This document shows positions 13,001 through 19,815 of a stretch of DNA of 27,770 nt, one piece after another. The notes under the pieces were generated by a model. That model was given only the letters and a program-made list of their open reading frames with translations. It made no database searches and was not told the origin of the DNA. Made by a program: the position numbers and the translations under genes. How positions within the stretch are numbered: position 1 is the first letter of the stretch; each line of letters starts with the position of its first letter. Source of the stretch: Apostichopus parvimensis (lineage: Eukaryota > Echinodermata > Holothuroidea > Aspidochirotida > Stichopodidae); assembly GCA_000934455.1 (NCBI GenBank), contig KN892252.1:2081-29850 (forward strand), given 5' to 3'.

Positions 13001-15081
13001 ATAGTCACAAAGCAAATGAAAGTTGGAAATTCTTTTGTGATTAAATATCCTGGAATAATTTGGACTGTCAGAACCTAAAGGAAAGTATGTACTGAAGACT
13101 TGAAGCAAGTTTAGCATGTTAACATTGAGGACCAATGTTGAAATGTGACTGTTTCTTTGTTTGGGTAGTGATGAAGGACAGACTCCACGGCAGTTATCAT
13201 CAGACTCCGTCTTCAACAGTGATACTTTGGGAGCAGAGGCACCGGTTACCAAGGAAACGGAACAGATGGTCTCACAACTCATCTTAAACCCTGCTACTCA
13301 ATTGGTAAGAAAACAAGGGAACGTATAAATGAAGCTTGTAACCGTATTTTCTGTGAGTTTTGATTCTTCATCGGTTTATAGGTGATTGCTCTTGTGCACT
13401 TTTACAAGCATATAGCTCCAAAGAGCCAGTCACATGTGAGGCTAAGACTTATTCAAGTAAGCACCACCTACACGTGTGCCGGGCTAGGTCTAACACCTCC
13501 ATCGGTTATATAAGAAAACAGTTTGTTAACTTTTGCGTTAAACACAAGCTTGAGAAACTGAAGTTAGTATCTTCTAAAACAATCCAGAGTGGCTATAAAG
13601 GCCTTAAAGGAGCTTAAAGGATAAATTTAGATATATTCCATACTATAGTAAGACAGTATCTCATTTTGGTCTTTCCTACCATCAGGCTGCCAATAGCGGC
13701 ACATCGTTACTTCACTACGCAGAAGAACAAGCTAGGAGAGAAGTCCAACTCACGACAATCAAAAGACAGAAACAGCAGTTAGAGACAGCCATGAGACAAC
13801 TACAAGACAAACATTCCTCTAGTACTGAGAAACATGCAGAGGAGATGGAAGCCCTACAGGAGGAGGTGGAGAGATGGAAGAGAAACAGGTGAGTGTCTGT
13901 AGAATAAAATATTAAAATATGACACGACATCAGTAAAACAAATATCCTGTAGTGAGATATAAAACTTCAGTTGTTACACTGTCCCTCGATCTCCACAGTT
14001 GTCTAGTTATCCTGCTCAATAGTACTTTTCACCACCTCCTGCAATCATCTCACTACACCTGGTTTTGTCTTATTTGGTCTATTCACTGCCCATGTTAGGT
14101 ATCGGTACCTCTGTTTATGATAAATGTACCCTTGAAAGGATTTGTTTTGCTTTTCATTAAAGAGGATCCTGCTACAATTTACATGTGAGGCTTTCTAACT
14201 GTTATATTGAGATATAAACAGATGTATTTGTTCATAACCAAATAATTGTTGATGTGGAAGGGAGATGAGTGAGGATGAGGTGGGAGGGGAAAGAGGGTGA
14301 ATTGGGGGGGAGGGGGGGGAAGCAGAATTACAGAATAATATGTTTGTTGTAAGGGACAGTTGGGAATTAGTACCATTCAAGTTCTGCCATCTTTTTCTGT
14401 GATAAAACTCTTATCATCAAAATATTTTCCATTACTTTAGATCTCGAGAAGGCACTAACTTGGAATATCTGAAGAATGTTGTTTTAAATTACTTGCTAAC
14501 TGACAGTATATCTGGAAAGAAGAGGATGTTTAATGCAATCTCCACCATACTGCACTTCAGTCCACGAGAGGTGAGCAACTTATGAGAAGAGGGAGTGTGC
14601 CGGGGGTGTGGGGGGGTGGGAGGTAGTCCCTGAGGCCTAAGGTGGTCAAGTTAGGGGAAATACGGAATCAAGAATATTATAATCTCATTTTCAAAATATA
14701 ACGGGAGAAATATGAAGACTTCAAAGGGCTGAAATATTGTCAGTCTTTGGGTCTCATCTCGCTCTCAACTCCATTGGAGGTGAACAGAGCGATGACCGAA
14801 ACAACCTGCATTTTCATGTTAACAACATTAAATCGATTTAAGTATCAGGTTTGGTAGAAGTAATTGAGTCTACCGAATGCTTCCAGATCTTTTAAAAATT
14901 TGAGCTTGTGAAGCTTATGAGCTAAATTTCCTTGCACTGGGATGAGTTGAACACTTCATATTCTTTGATGCAAAATATGATGTTTGTTTCATTTTCAGTA
15001 AAATTGTTTGTTTTCTCTCAAATTTAACAGAAGGAAAATGTGATGAAGAAGACTTCCTCGGCTTGGTGGTCTGGGATGTAA
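887..15081 (+). CDS. GCC1: GRIP-domain golgin, GCC1/GCC88-like (16 exons, 5' partial)
   Basis: Trans-Golgi golgin; family members tether endosome-derived vesicles and are held on the membrane by a C-terminal GRIP domain that binds ARL1-GTP. The model joins 887-1050, 2048-2188, 3346-3435, 3970-4098, 4797-4846, 5277-5418, 6408-6589, 7757-7944, 9924-10066, 10937-11053, 11556-11636, 12537-12667, 13169-13304, 13686-13888, 14441-14570 and 15031-15081. Every junction is GT–AG and the phase is kept throughout, giving 692 residues. Landmarks shared with vertebrate GCC1 are AYKSLVKEKEALEAS near the N terminus, HALMLREL, DQLAIQKLKERI, QELKQLKDEFERYK, KQRDR and the GRIP block NLEYLKNVV...ILHFSP. The composition is Glu/Gln/Lys-rich heptad coiled coil up to about residue 630. 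About 36 N-terminal residues are missing upstream; the expected full length of about 730 is close to the human protein (about 775). GCC2 or golgin-97 are less likely because the matches run along the whole protein, not only the GRIP domain. Confidence 0.95.
1051..2047 (+). other. Intron A–B, no distinct element seen
   Basis: 997 bases of AT-rich intron ending in TATCTTAG. The open frame at 1281–1469 shows low-complexity hydrophobic content and no homology that I recognise. No repeat array or hairpin stood out. Confidence 0.6.
2048..2188 (+). CDS. GCC1: GCC1-like exon B
   Basis: Residues 56–102, phase 0 at both ends. Contains QQIATLSSSMATLTAEKSKM and ASFQADKKKIR, matching the vertebrate GCC1 segment QLATLTSSLATV...EKSRMEASYLADKKK. 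Coiled coil. Donor CGG|GTAAGG. Confidence 0.94.
2189..3345 (+). other. Intron B–C with a CpG-containing palindromic block
   Basis: Mostly AT-rich intron. Around 2995–3160 the composition changes: an 18-bp perfect palindrome TTCCGCGAATTCGCGGAA (3005–3022) and several CpG sites, which are rare elsewhere in the introns. This looks like an inserted repeat fragment. The acceptor is a CTT-rich tract followed by AACAG. Confidence 0.5.
3346..3435 (+). CDS. GCC1: GCC1-like exon C
   Basis: Residues 103–132, phase 0 at both ends: QETEEILQRFTEEKSNLEEM followed by KNMESQLTD. Ordinary heptad coiled coil, in the position of the vertebrate segment rich in EEERARLEGEL. Donor GAT|GTAAGT. Confidence 0.9.
3970..4098 (+). 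CDS. GCC1: GCC1-like exon D
   Basis: Residues 133–175, phase 0. Contains QEHVNHALMLRELQTLLALE, which aligns with the vertebrate GCC1 block DHALMLRELQKLLQEE. Coiled coil. Donor CAG|GTAATA, preceded by acceptor GGTAG. Confidence 0.95.
4099..4796 (+). other. Intron D–E, nothing distinct
   Basis: 698 bases of AT-rich intron. Short open frames at 4195–4380 and 4462–4650 have no similarity I recognise and no splice logic linking them to the golgin. The acceptor is TTTTGTTCTAG. Confidence 0.6.
4797..4846 (+). CDS. GCC1: GCC1-like exon E (50-bp microexon-like)
   Basis: Residues 176–191 plus two bases of codon 192: IGELEETLALVRAEPD then AA|GTAAGT. Its phase-2 end fits exon F (AA+A gives Lys). It matches the vertebrate LRLEETREALAGR region. 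Confidence 0.88.
5277..5418 (+). CDS. GCC1: GCC1-like exon F
   Basis: Residues 192–239. SHIYEQQIKKLSVELESVQR, then a short Pro/Leu interruption (AAKPPPLLLQLQKD) in the coiled coil, in the place where vertebrate GCC1 has a similar Pro-containing break (QPDPRLQELQ). Acceptor CCTTTCAG; donor AAG|GTAAGA. Confidence 0.93.
5419..6407 (+). other. Intron F–G with a 13-G run
   Basis: 989 bases. A run of 13 G (5486–5498) lies 68 bases after the donor. The rest is AT-rich; 6050–6260 has the look of an old interspersed repeat (moderate GC, no AT runs) but I could not assign a family. Acceptor GCCTCCACAG. Confidence 0.5.
6408..6589 (+). CDS. GCC1: GCC1-like exon G
   Basis: Residues 240–299 plus two bases of codon 300. 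Contains EEERVTALEAKLAELSEVVG and QQDQLAIQ, aligned with vertebrate VEEQRVAALENQISEVSELLG and KDQLAIQ. The donor CA|GTAAGT forms the left edge of a minisatellite that repeats this exon end several times. Reading through the donor gives CAG TAA, an immediate stop. Confidence 0.95.
6577..7345 (+). repeat. 80–103-bp minisatellite, about 9 copies
   Basis: The core GGTGCAAGGATGGTGTGG recurs with GTGTGG at 6611, 6702, 6805, 6885, 6976, 7069, 7149, 7229 and 7309 (spacings 91, 103, 80, 91, 93, 80, 80, 80). Each copy adds TTTGGTATG..., a GAGCTTTGGATTAAGGCAGGGTGGGGTGAG or TTTGTACTGAGGAAGGGTGTGGTGAG variant, and an AATACAGTCAATGATGG variant. The array begins inside the last ~13 bases of exon G. Two internal copies keep CTTGCAATGCAGTAAGTGATGG with an intact donor. 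Long open frames on both strands here (such as 6671–6970 and 6913–7302 minus) are by-products of the repeat. Confidence 0.93.
7757..7944 (+). CDS. GCC1: GCC1-like exon H
   Basis: Finishes codon 300 (CA|G) and encodes residues 301–362 plus one base. KLKERITQLDLENTALARAA matches the vertebrate KLKERILQLDLENKTLALAA almost residue for residue; later GILKLKGLLKIAIEKSEKP matches KMEKLKRLLQVAARKSQ. The donor is G|GTGAGC, weaker than most in this gene. Confidence 0.96.
8098..8810 (+). repeat. 57–60-bp minisatellite, about 12 copies
   Basis: Units of the form ACATACACTTGTAACATT, then ATTGTGTTCAAAGCATACC, then AAACCAAAACATATCTACTT recur across the array. An alternating variant (TTATATTCTAATATCT) gives a higher-order period. 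The array lies in intron H–I. The open frames at 8438–8854 (+) and 8448–8780 (-) are repeat artefacts, with TYTCN-like periodic peptides. Confidence 0.9.
8811..9923 (+). other. Distal intron H–I, nothing distinct
   Basis: About 1.1 kb of AT-rich sequence after the minisatellite, with only a short A run near 9375. It ends in the acceptor TCTTCTGCAG at 9914–9923. Confidence 0.6.
9924..10066 (+). CDS. GCC1: GCC1-like exon I
   Basis: Finishes codon 363 and encodes residues 364–410. After an acidic linker it contains CQQELKQLKDEFERYKLRAQ, a near match to vertebrate YYQQELKQLKEEFERYKMRAQ. Donor AAG|GTAAAA, phase 0. Confidence 0.96.
10179..10448. other. Assembly gap (270 N)
   Basis: A run of N in intron I–J, directly next to an 80-bp tandem repeat, so the gap is probably an unresolved part of that array. 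The true length is unknown. Frames that seem to run through it are meaningless. Confidence 0.98.
10449..10826 (+). repeat. 80-bp minisatellite with 160-bp dimer pattern
   Basis: Units start with TTT(C)ATCAAA at 10449, 10529, 10613, 10693 and 10771 (spacings 80, 84, 80, 78). Two alternating types occur: one with GGTTACCTTGGAACAAAAGC, the other with an ACAAATGCAATCTCCCCACA block, giving a dimeric higher-order unit of about 160 bp. The array abuts the N gap on its left and ends near 10826 in a truncated copy. Confidence 0.92.
10937..11053 (+). CDS. GCC1: GCC1-like exon J
   Basis: Residues 411–449, phase 0 at both ends: DTTSNKELEELQAQMNEYKE then RVGILRQQLDDEEQNHRET. It matches the vertebrate order (KDGNLAKELEAAQEQLAELKEK..., EELEHQHQQE). 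Acceptor TTCTTACAG; donor ACG|GTAAAT. Confidence 0.93.
11054..11180 (+). repeat. A/T low-complexity tract
   Basis: Poly-A and (TA)n tract starting just after the exon J donor (about 11070–11175), continuous with the TG/TA-rich tail of the adjacent minus-strand SINE. No coding or structural signal is seen. Confidence 0.8.
11181..11436 (-). mobile_element. tRNA-derived SINE, complete
   Basis: Read on the minus strand, the element starts at 11436 with a tRNA-like head: GGAGTGTTAGCTCAGTGG (A-box region), an anticodon-arm-like segment, and GAGTTCGAGTC (11386–11376), which fits the B box GGTTCGANTCC. A tRNA-unrelated body follows, ending in CTTGCAGGAGGATCTAAAA and an (ATAC/ACAC)n tail at 11181–11210. 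The head and promoter boxes point to RNA polymerase III transcription. A second copy's 3' end lies at 1–85 in the opposite orientation. I cannot name the family. Confidence 0.85.
11556..11636 (+). CDS. GCC1: GCC1-like exon K
   Basis: Residues 450–476, phase 0: KQAMEGQLMKQKEVTKQQLG and QAEGEFK. Coiled coil in the position of vertebrate WKQELARLQQLHRQELERCQ. Acceptor TTGTCTTCAG; the donor AAG|GTATTC is a weak match to consensus. Confidence 0.9.
11699..12490 (+). repeat. 182–187-bp tandem repeat, about 4.3 copies
   Basis: CTCTTGGTTTGAT-type starts occur at 11699, 11886, 12068, 12251 and 12438. Each unit continues with AAAAGACGATGCTTTGGTTG, AGATCAGTTGTCATGAATAT, CACTGAATATTTAAATAT and TTCATTGGGAAGGGACTTA blocks. 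Copies differ by scattered substitutions and small indels. The array fills nearly all of intron K–L and stops about 45 bases before exon L. Confidence 0.93.
12537..12667 (+). CDS. GCC1: GCC1-like exon L
   Basis: Residues 477–519 plus two bases: QKIADLEHQVGKQRDRTMAL then LVDKDKEVDHLKQQ. It matches vertebrate KLEEELHKQRDRALAVLTEKDLELEQLR. I chose the donor GG|GTATGT at 12668 because its phase fits exon M. The earlier CAG|GTTAGC would break the frame. Confidence 0.93.
12668..13168 (+). other. Intron L–M, nothing distinct
   Basis: 501 bases without repeat or structure that I can support. Ends in TTTGTTTGGGTAG, a weak pyrimidine tract. Confidence 0.6.
13169..13304 (+). CDS. GCC1: GCC1-like exon M
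   Basis: Completes Gly 520 (GG|T) and encodes residues 521–565, a Ser/Gln/Thr-rich linker (DEGQTPRQLSSDSVFNSD...) leading to SQLILNPATQL. It holds the place of the vertebrate linker between the KQRDR coiled coil and the LAAANE segment, which is also Ser-rich. Sequence conservation is low, so this exon rests mainly on phase fit. Confidence 0.85.
13305..13685 (+). other. Intron M–N with an unassigned open frame
   Basis: 381 bases. An open frame at 13360–13617 has mixed composition, but no splice site or phase makes it part of the golgin and I recognise no family. Several CpG-containing words suggest an old repeat. The acceptor is CTACCATCAG. Confidence 0.5.
13686..13888 (+). CDS. GCC1: GCC1-like exon N
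   Basis: Residues 566–632 plus two bases. AANSGTSLLHYAEEQARREV aligns with vertebrate AANEPTFFLYAEQLARKEV; then TTIKRQKQQLETAMRQLQDK and EEMEALQEEVERWKRN. This is the last coiled coil before the GRIP domain. Donor AG|GTGAGT. Confidence 0.96.
13889..14440 (+). other. Intron N–O with G-rich tract
   Basis: A purine/G-rich block at about 14259–14322 has several GGGG runs (including GGGGGGG and GGGGGGGG). The complementary open frames 14179–14376 and 14195–14380 (minus) are Pro-rich artefacts of it. Otherwise AT-rich. Confidence 0.6.
14441..14570 (+). CDS. GCC1: GCC1-like exon O: GRIP domain
   Basis: Completes Arg 633 and encodes residues 634–676. SREGTNLEYLKNVVLNYLLT and MFNAISTILHFSPRE are diagnostic of GRIP domains. 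The Tyr in LEYLK corresponds to the conserved GRIP tyrosine needed for ARL1 and Golgi binding in the family. Donor GAG|GTGAGC, followed at once by a G-rich stretch. Confidence 0.98.
15031..15081 (+). CDS. GCC1: GCC1-like last coding exon P
   Basis: Residues 677–692 and the TAA stop: KENVMKKTSSAWWSGM. The Trp-Trp end matches vertebrate GCC1 (SASWWPSGKR), which supports GCC1 over other golgins. Acceptor AATTTAACAG at 15021–15030. Confidence 0.96.
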   Translation, partial: KENVMKKTSSAWWSGM

Positions 15082-15672
15082 AGCAACTTCCTTAAATTTA
15101 CGATAGAATGTGAATAAGGAAAACATTTATCCTCGGTGATGGTCTGGATGAAAAGTTGGCAAGTAATCTCAACTATGCTTCCTTGAGATGTCTTCATTTT
15201 ATATCTTAAGTTGGTCTACCTTCATTTAAACTTTTAAGGGTTATGTTCTATTCCAAGAATGACTACCTAGGTGAACTATTTGGAATTAAGTTAATTAATT
15301 AATTAATTTAAATTTAATTGGTTTGAAGCTCTCTGTCTTTGTCTCAGACAATAGGTGACAGCTATGCTGTTTTGTCCAGACCTCCATCCAAAGAATAGCT
15401 GATGGTGTTTTTTAATTCTAGAATGAGGTGAATAGTAAATAGATGGTTATTTTGTTTTTCCTTATATATACTTATAGCTTTAAAAATTTCACAAATACTT
15501 ATGTTATATGGGTTACATCGTGTGAATGGGTCACATAAGTTACATTACATAAGTTACATGGTTTTTTTTAAGGTTGTGAATGAGTTATGTAAGTTACATA
15601 GTGTAGGTTGAATGGGTTACATCGTGTGAATCAGTCTAACATAAGGTTGTGCATGAACGTTACAGGGCTTGG

Positions 15673-15969
15673 CATAGGCGTAGGAGCCCAATTTGATTAG
15701 GGGTGGCTGTAACGACTTGCCCGAAAAATATCACCAAAATTGTTTGCGCGCTCAGCGTGCGTTATTACCCTTCCATATCGGTTAGAATTATTGGGGAAGT
15801 CGTTACAATAATGATGATAATAATAATACCAGTATAACTATTCAAAAACCCATTGCAAGTTATTTTCCTTTCAGTAAGTGCCCAAAAAATACTCAGCATA
15901 TTGCCCGAATTTTCACAAAAATGTTTGGTTGGGGGGCTGCACCCATCCCCCCTGCCTCCTACTCCTATG
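15673..15969. mobile_element. hAT-like MITE, 297 bp, with perfect 8-bp TSD
   Basis: The ends are inverted repeats: CATAGGCGTAGGAG at 15673 and CTCCTACTCCTATG ending at 15969 (one mismatch in 14). Identical 8-bp copies of GGGCTTGG flank it (15665–15672 and 15970–15977). An 8-bp duplication is typical of hAT-superfamily transposition. No transposase frame is present, so it is non-autonomous. It lies in the presumed 3' UTR of the golgin gene. The open frame 15853–16047 straddles its edge and is not a gene. Confidence 0.85.
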
Positions 15970-16975
15970 GGGCTTGGTCAGGGTAATACAGCCAAACACA
16001 AAATACAACCTAATGTCTGCCCGGTAGATAAACATGTGCACGGTTAAGGTCGAGTGAAATCGTTACCAGTAATTTTCCAGATTTTAGTAGTCACTGACCT
16101 CAATCACCGTTGGAAAAGATTGTCACGAATTTGACTCTATTTCTAAATGGAGATGTCTTTGGTCAAATATTTGCTGGTTAACATTCCTTTCTTTAATGGG
16201 ATAGTCTGAAAATGACATTAATATTGTATTTCTTGAAACTAAGAGTACTTTATTGAATGTTTTCTTCTTTGAATGTATTTTGAATGCACCATTCCAACAA
16301 ATAACCATCTGAACTAATATATATATGTACAGAAAATAAATGACACTGAAAAAGCTGTGTGAATGATTCTGTGCATGCTGTTATATATACAGTCGAGGAA
16401 AAAAAAATACAACATTTTAAAATGTGATCTGAAATAGATGTAAGGACATAAAACTGGACATGACTCATTGTTTGCTTGAAATGTCCAGAAGCTGGATGGT
16501 TTAATTTTAAATTGGTCTATTTTAATCATTTCATCTAATTTTTGAACCGGTCATTGAATGTTTGGGTACCCCCAGAAAAGGTTAATATTAATTTATAAAG
16601 GGCCATGAAATGCTAGAGATTTTTCATAGAACTATTTCTTGAGCCCTGAGTCTTTAAAGTTTTATTAAATACTTGCTAATGGTAATACGCCAAAGAAATT
16701 GGTATTAATTCGCGTAAAAGTGTTTTGTATAACGGAAAACATTTTATCATGATCTTTATAAACATGTTATATCAAACAGTACTAGTATCATTGGATAACA
16801 TTAAATACATTTGAAAAATGTTATCATTAATATCCATTGTTTCATTATAGGGATTAATAGTTGCATTTTTATTAACTTGCAATTTTTGTGCTTAATTGGC
16901 CTGTGTTAGTCCAAACCTTTGATTCATTTATTTCTAAGATGGCTAGTTCATACTAGGGCATTAACATGTAAGTTG

Positions 16976-17022
16976 GGGGAGAGGTGGGGTATTTTCTGGG
17001 GGGGGGGGTAGGGAGCTGGGGA
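16976..17022 (+). other. G-rich tract, potential G-quadruplex
   Basis: GGGGGAGAGGTGGGG followed by a run of 10 G and GGGAGCTGGGG: four or more G runs within about 45 bases. If the 3' UTR extends this far, the tract would be present in the mRNA. Structure is inferred from base composition only. Confidence 0.5.
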
Positions 17023-17668
17023 AGCTGTTAACCACCAGAAGCTAAACTCTTCATCTCCTTTGCCTATTAAACTATAGTGGCAACTGCCTGAGACCGAGAC
17101 ATGGTAAATCTTACAGAAAGCACCTCATATCATAATTGAGGTATTGTCAAATTTTGCATTGTCCATGAGATCAGAGAAATGATTTGCTTTATTCGTAAAA
17201 ATATTGATAACGCCAAAATGTACATTGAAAGACATTCGTTATATTAGGTGTTATGAAATTTTGTGCTTGCCAAAGACTGAACAATTATGTATACTAATAT
17301 GAATGTATCTTGTATGAATTATGTGTATTTATGAAATTACAAGCATAATGGGCGGCGACTTCTTATCTTTATTTTGAGTTAAAAGAGGTGACAGTTTCAA
17401 ATGGTATGTGGACATTAAAACTATAATCTAGATTTGTATCTTTGGGGAAGTTTGATTTTGTTTTATGTGGAAAATTTTATTTGATTTTGCTTATGAAAAG
17501 CCAAGGTTTGGTGACGTTTTATGTTTCGTCTTTGTCTGCATGTTACATCTTCATATTTTCACATGTGACCAAATATTTTTGCTACTCTTCCTATCACATG
17601 TTAGTATGTTATCACAGAGTTGTGTTCATCCTTTTTGCACTTTTGAAGGTGACAACGAAAAAAGTTGG

Positions 17669-17945
17669 TGGTTAATGCAGTTTCACTCTCTTAGTAGAAG
17701 GTTAACTTTTAACGATGGCCACCGCCCACCAGTGGTTAATGCCATGAAATTCACTCACTCTTGGTAAATGTTATCTTTTGATGGCCATCGTTGGTTAATG
17801 CTATGAGTTCACTCGCTCTTGGTAGAATTTTAACTTGTTATTGATGGCCACCATTGGTCAGGTAGCATCTTGCAAGCTCTCTTGTCAATGGCAAACTTTT
17901 CAATTTTGGAATGGTGACCACCAATGGTTATATAGCGACTTGAAA
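17669..17945 (+). repeat. Degenerate 59–70-bp minisatellite, about 5 copies
   Basis: TGGTTAATGC-like starts occur at 17669, 17733, 17792, 17855 and 17925 (spacings 64, 59, 63, 70). Each copy has a CACTC...CTCTTGGTA-like middle and ends in GATGGCCACC-like sequence. A related GGTGACCACCGACGGTCAG occurs near 18042, suggesting an older, longer array split by AT-rich sequence. Confidence 0.75.
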
Positions 17946-18932
17946 TAATTGTTAAATATCAGGTGTAATATTTTTATATTTTATTAAAATATTAAAATGT
18001 TTACTACATTGCTTGTTAATTGTAGAATTTTCACACATAACGGTGACCACCGACGGTCAGCTTACAGCTCAAATAATCTCTCGATGATTCATGAACAATA
18101 TGAGCTAAACCACCGTAGAATAAGATGATCCCTAAAACAAAATACATCACCGATGTAAAATACCTGTAATCGTAGTTGGCATTGCTGCTAAAATAGTTCT
18201 TTTTAGATATTTGCTTTTGTATTCATATTGCCTGCTAATGGTACATCACTCCAGCAAACAGGGCTACATGGATATGACACCATCAAACTTGGGCAACTGC
18301 ACACCATCACAAAATGTTAATAATTGGGTATGAATGCTCGCCATGATCTTATGGTTATATTTACAGAGTAGCCTAAAATTTGATTTGAGGGAGAAAAAGA
18401 AGCTGTTTAGCCAGACCAGGATTAACCTCTGCTGACAATTAGGATTTGTTTCATTTCACAAGTTTCTGTTGTTGATTTACTTCTATACATAAAAATAAAG
18501 TCAAGATTATCTTGAAATTCTTTGCCTGCCTGTTTTTAAAACTGGGGTATGGTGTTCAGGGTACGTAGGTATCACCACCAACAAAGGATTCCTCAGTTCA
18601 GTTGGTTGATTGGATTTCTCATCTTGCAGTCACTGTTTGGAATGCTTTTTCAGTCTAAAATTTCTTTGATCTTTAAAAAACAAACTAGAAAAAGAAAGTG
18701 AACAAATTGTAGCTGCCAATTTAAGAAAGTAAAAAGGATTTAAAGGTTTTAGTGGAAAGCATTTTTGTGAATATTTTCAGAATTATATCTTATTTTATCA
18801 GTAATGGTGTCACTTTTGCTTGACTTTGTTGTATTATGTATGAACTGAATGTCCAATCATATAGTTTGACTTTCACCCATGCTGTTTGGGCATTTCTTCA
18901 TAACTGGTGCATCGACAAATGAGATATCATGA

Positions 18933-18938
18933 AATAAA
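18933..18938 (+). terminator. Poly(A) signal AATAAA (+), candidate end of GCC1-like gene
   Basis: AATAAA followed about 10–20 bases later by the GT-rich sequence GTAAGTTTGG, a plausible downstream element. It is the last good signal before the convergent RAD51AP1-like gene. Assignment is inferred. Confidence 0.5.
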
Positions 18939-18967
18939 GGCTAGTACAATGTAAGTTTGGTTCTTTC

Positions 18968-18973
18968 TTTATT
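18968..18973 (-). terminator. Poly(A) signal AATAAA (-), candidate end of RAD51AP1-like gene
   Basis: On the minus strand this reads GAAATAAAG, about 720 bases after the RAD51AP1-like stop codon. It overlaps the region of the opposing signal at 18933–18938, so the two 3' ends would overlap or meet. Confidence 0.45.
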
Positions 18974-19693
18974 TCAAAATGTTATACTACAGCTTTACAT
19001 CAATATAAAACATTTAATGTTTAATTCCAGTTGTTTTCCTATGTTGCAAACTTACACAAAGAAAGAAGAGTTTAAAACTATGCCCAGTTCAACTCTTACC
19101 AAGGCAATTTTCTCCGCCAACTCCTGCCCACTCCCCTTCCCCTCCTTGAGTTGGTAGAAACATGTTTGGAAACTATTTTCAATAGGGACATGAACATAAT
19201 ATATAATTTGATTCAGTGACCTAATGGCAACACGATTTTAGTAGTTATCTCTCCTGTCACTGTAGCCTTTGGATGAAACAATATTACAACCAGATAAATA
19301 AGCGACAACAGGATTGAAGCAGGGAATGAAAAAGAACAATATCATTAATTCCAACTTAATGGCAATGATCTTTTGCCCTCCAAGCATCATGATTTGTTCA
19401 AGGTACATTATTTCCTAAAATGTTTCCATTAACAGGCCGGTGGTAAAGTAGTCCCAATGAATGTTTATGCATTCCAATCCGTCAAGCACTGTGCGTGGAA
19501 TGCTGTCTTACCCTGAAACAGTTTTTTCCTTCACTATAAATAGAGATTTTCTTAAAAATTTCTTTCCGAACAGAATTATACTGTTGTACAAGAGTTTTGT
19601 AGCAGCCTACGGATACCACTACTCTCTCATGGTTTATCCTCTGTTTAACGTCCCCTGCAAGTTCAAATATGCGATTAAGTAAACAGAGTTGCT

Positions 19694-19815
19694 TCAGGTT
19701 GCATCGTCACTCCCATGGAGAGGTTTCACCCTTGCGAATCTGGATAATCCAAGACGAAACGGCTGTCCTGGTGAGACTAACCTAACACCACCAAGTGGAT
19801 TACTACCACTTGAAT
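19694..19815 (-). CDS. RAD51AP1: RAD51AP1-like exon 8: RAD51-binding C terminus
   Basis: Completes Asp 351 and encodes residues 352–390 and the TGA stop. Contains VSPGQPFRLGLSRFARVKPL, with Phe 377 where vertebrates have Leu. The motif is known to contact RAD51 in the vertebrate protein. Acceptor CTCCCCCAG. Confidence 0.96.

Larger units (their letters stand above)
15082..18950 (+). other. Probable 3' UTR of GCC1-like gene
   Basis: No further coding signal on the + strand. Earlier AATAAA motifs (near 16335 and 18495) could also be used, so the mRNA may end earlier. The region holds a direct repeat (ATGGGTTACATCGTGTGAAT at 15508 and 15612), the MITE, a G-rich stretch at 16976–17022 and a degenerate minisatellite. 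Extent is inferred from the AATAAA at 18933. Confidence 0.5.

Noticed and set aside
13360..13617. 85-codon frame in intron M–N as an extra exon or gene
   Set aside because: Exons M and N join in phase without it, and no splice sites or homology support it.
15853..16047. 64-codon frame over the MITE border
   Set aside because: Half lies in a non-coding transposon end; there is no transposase similarity.
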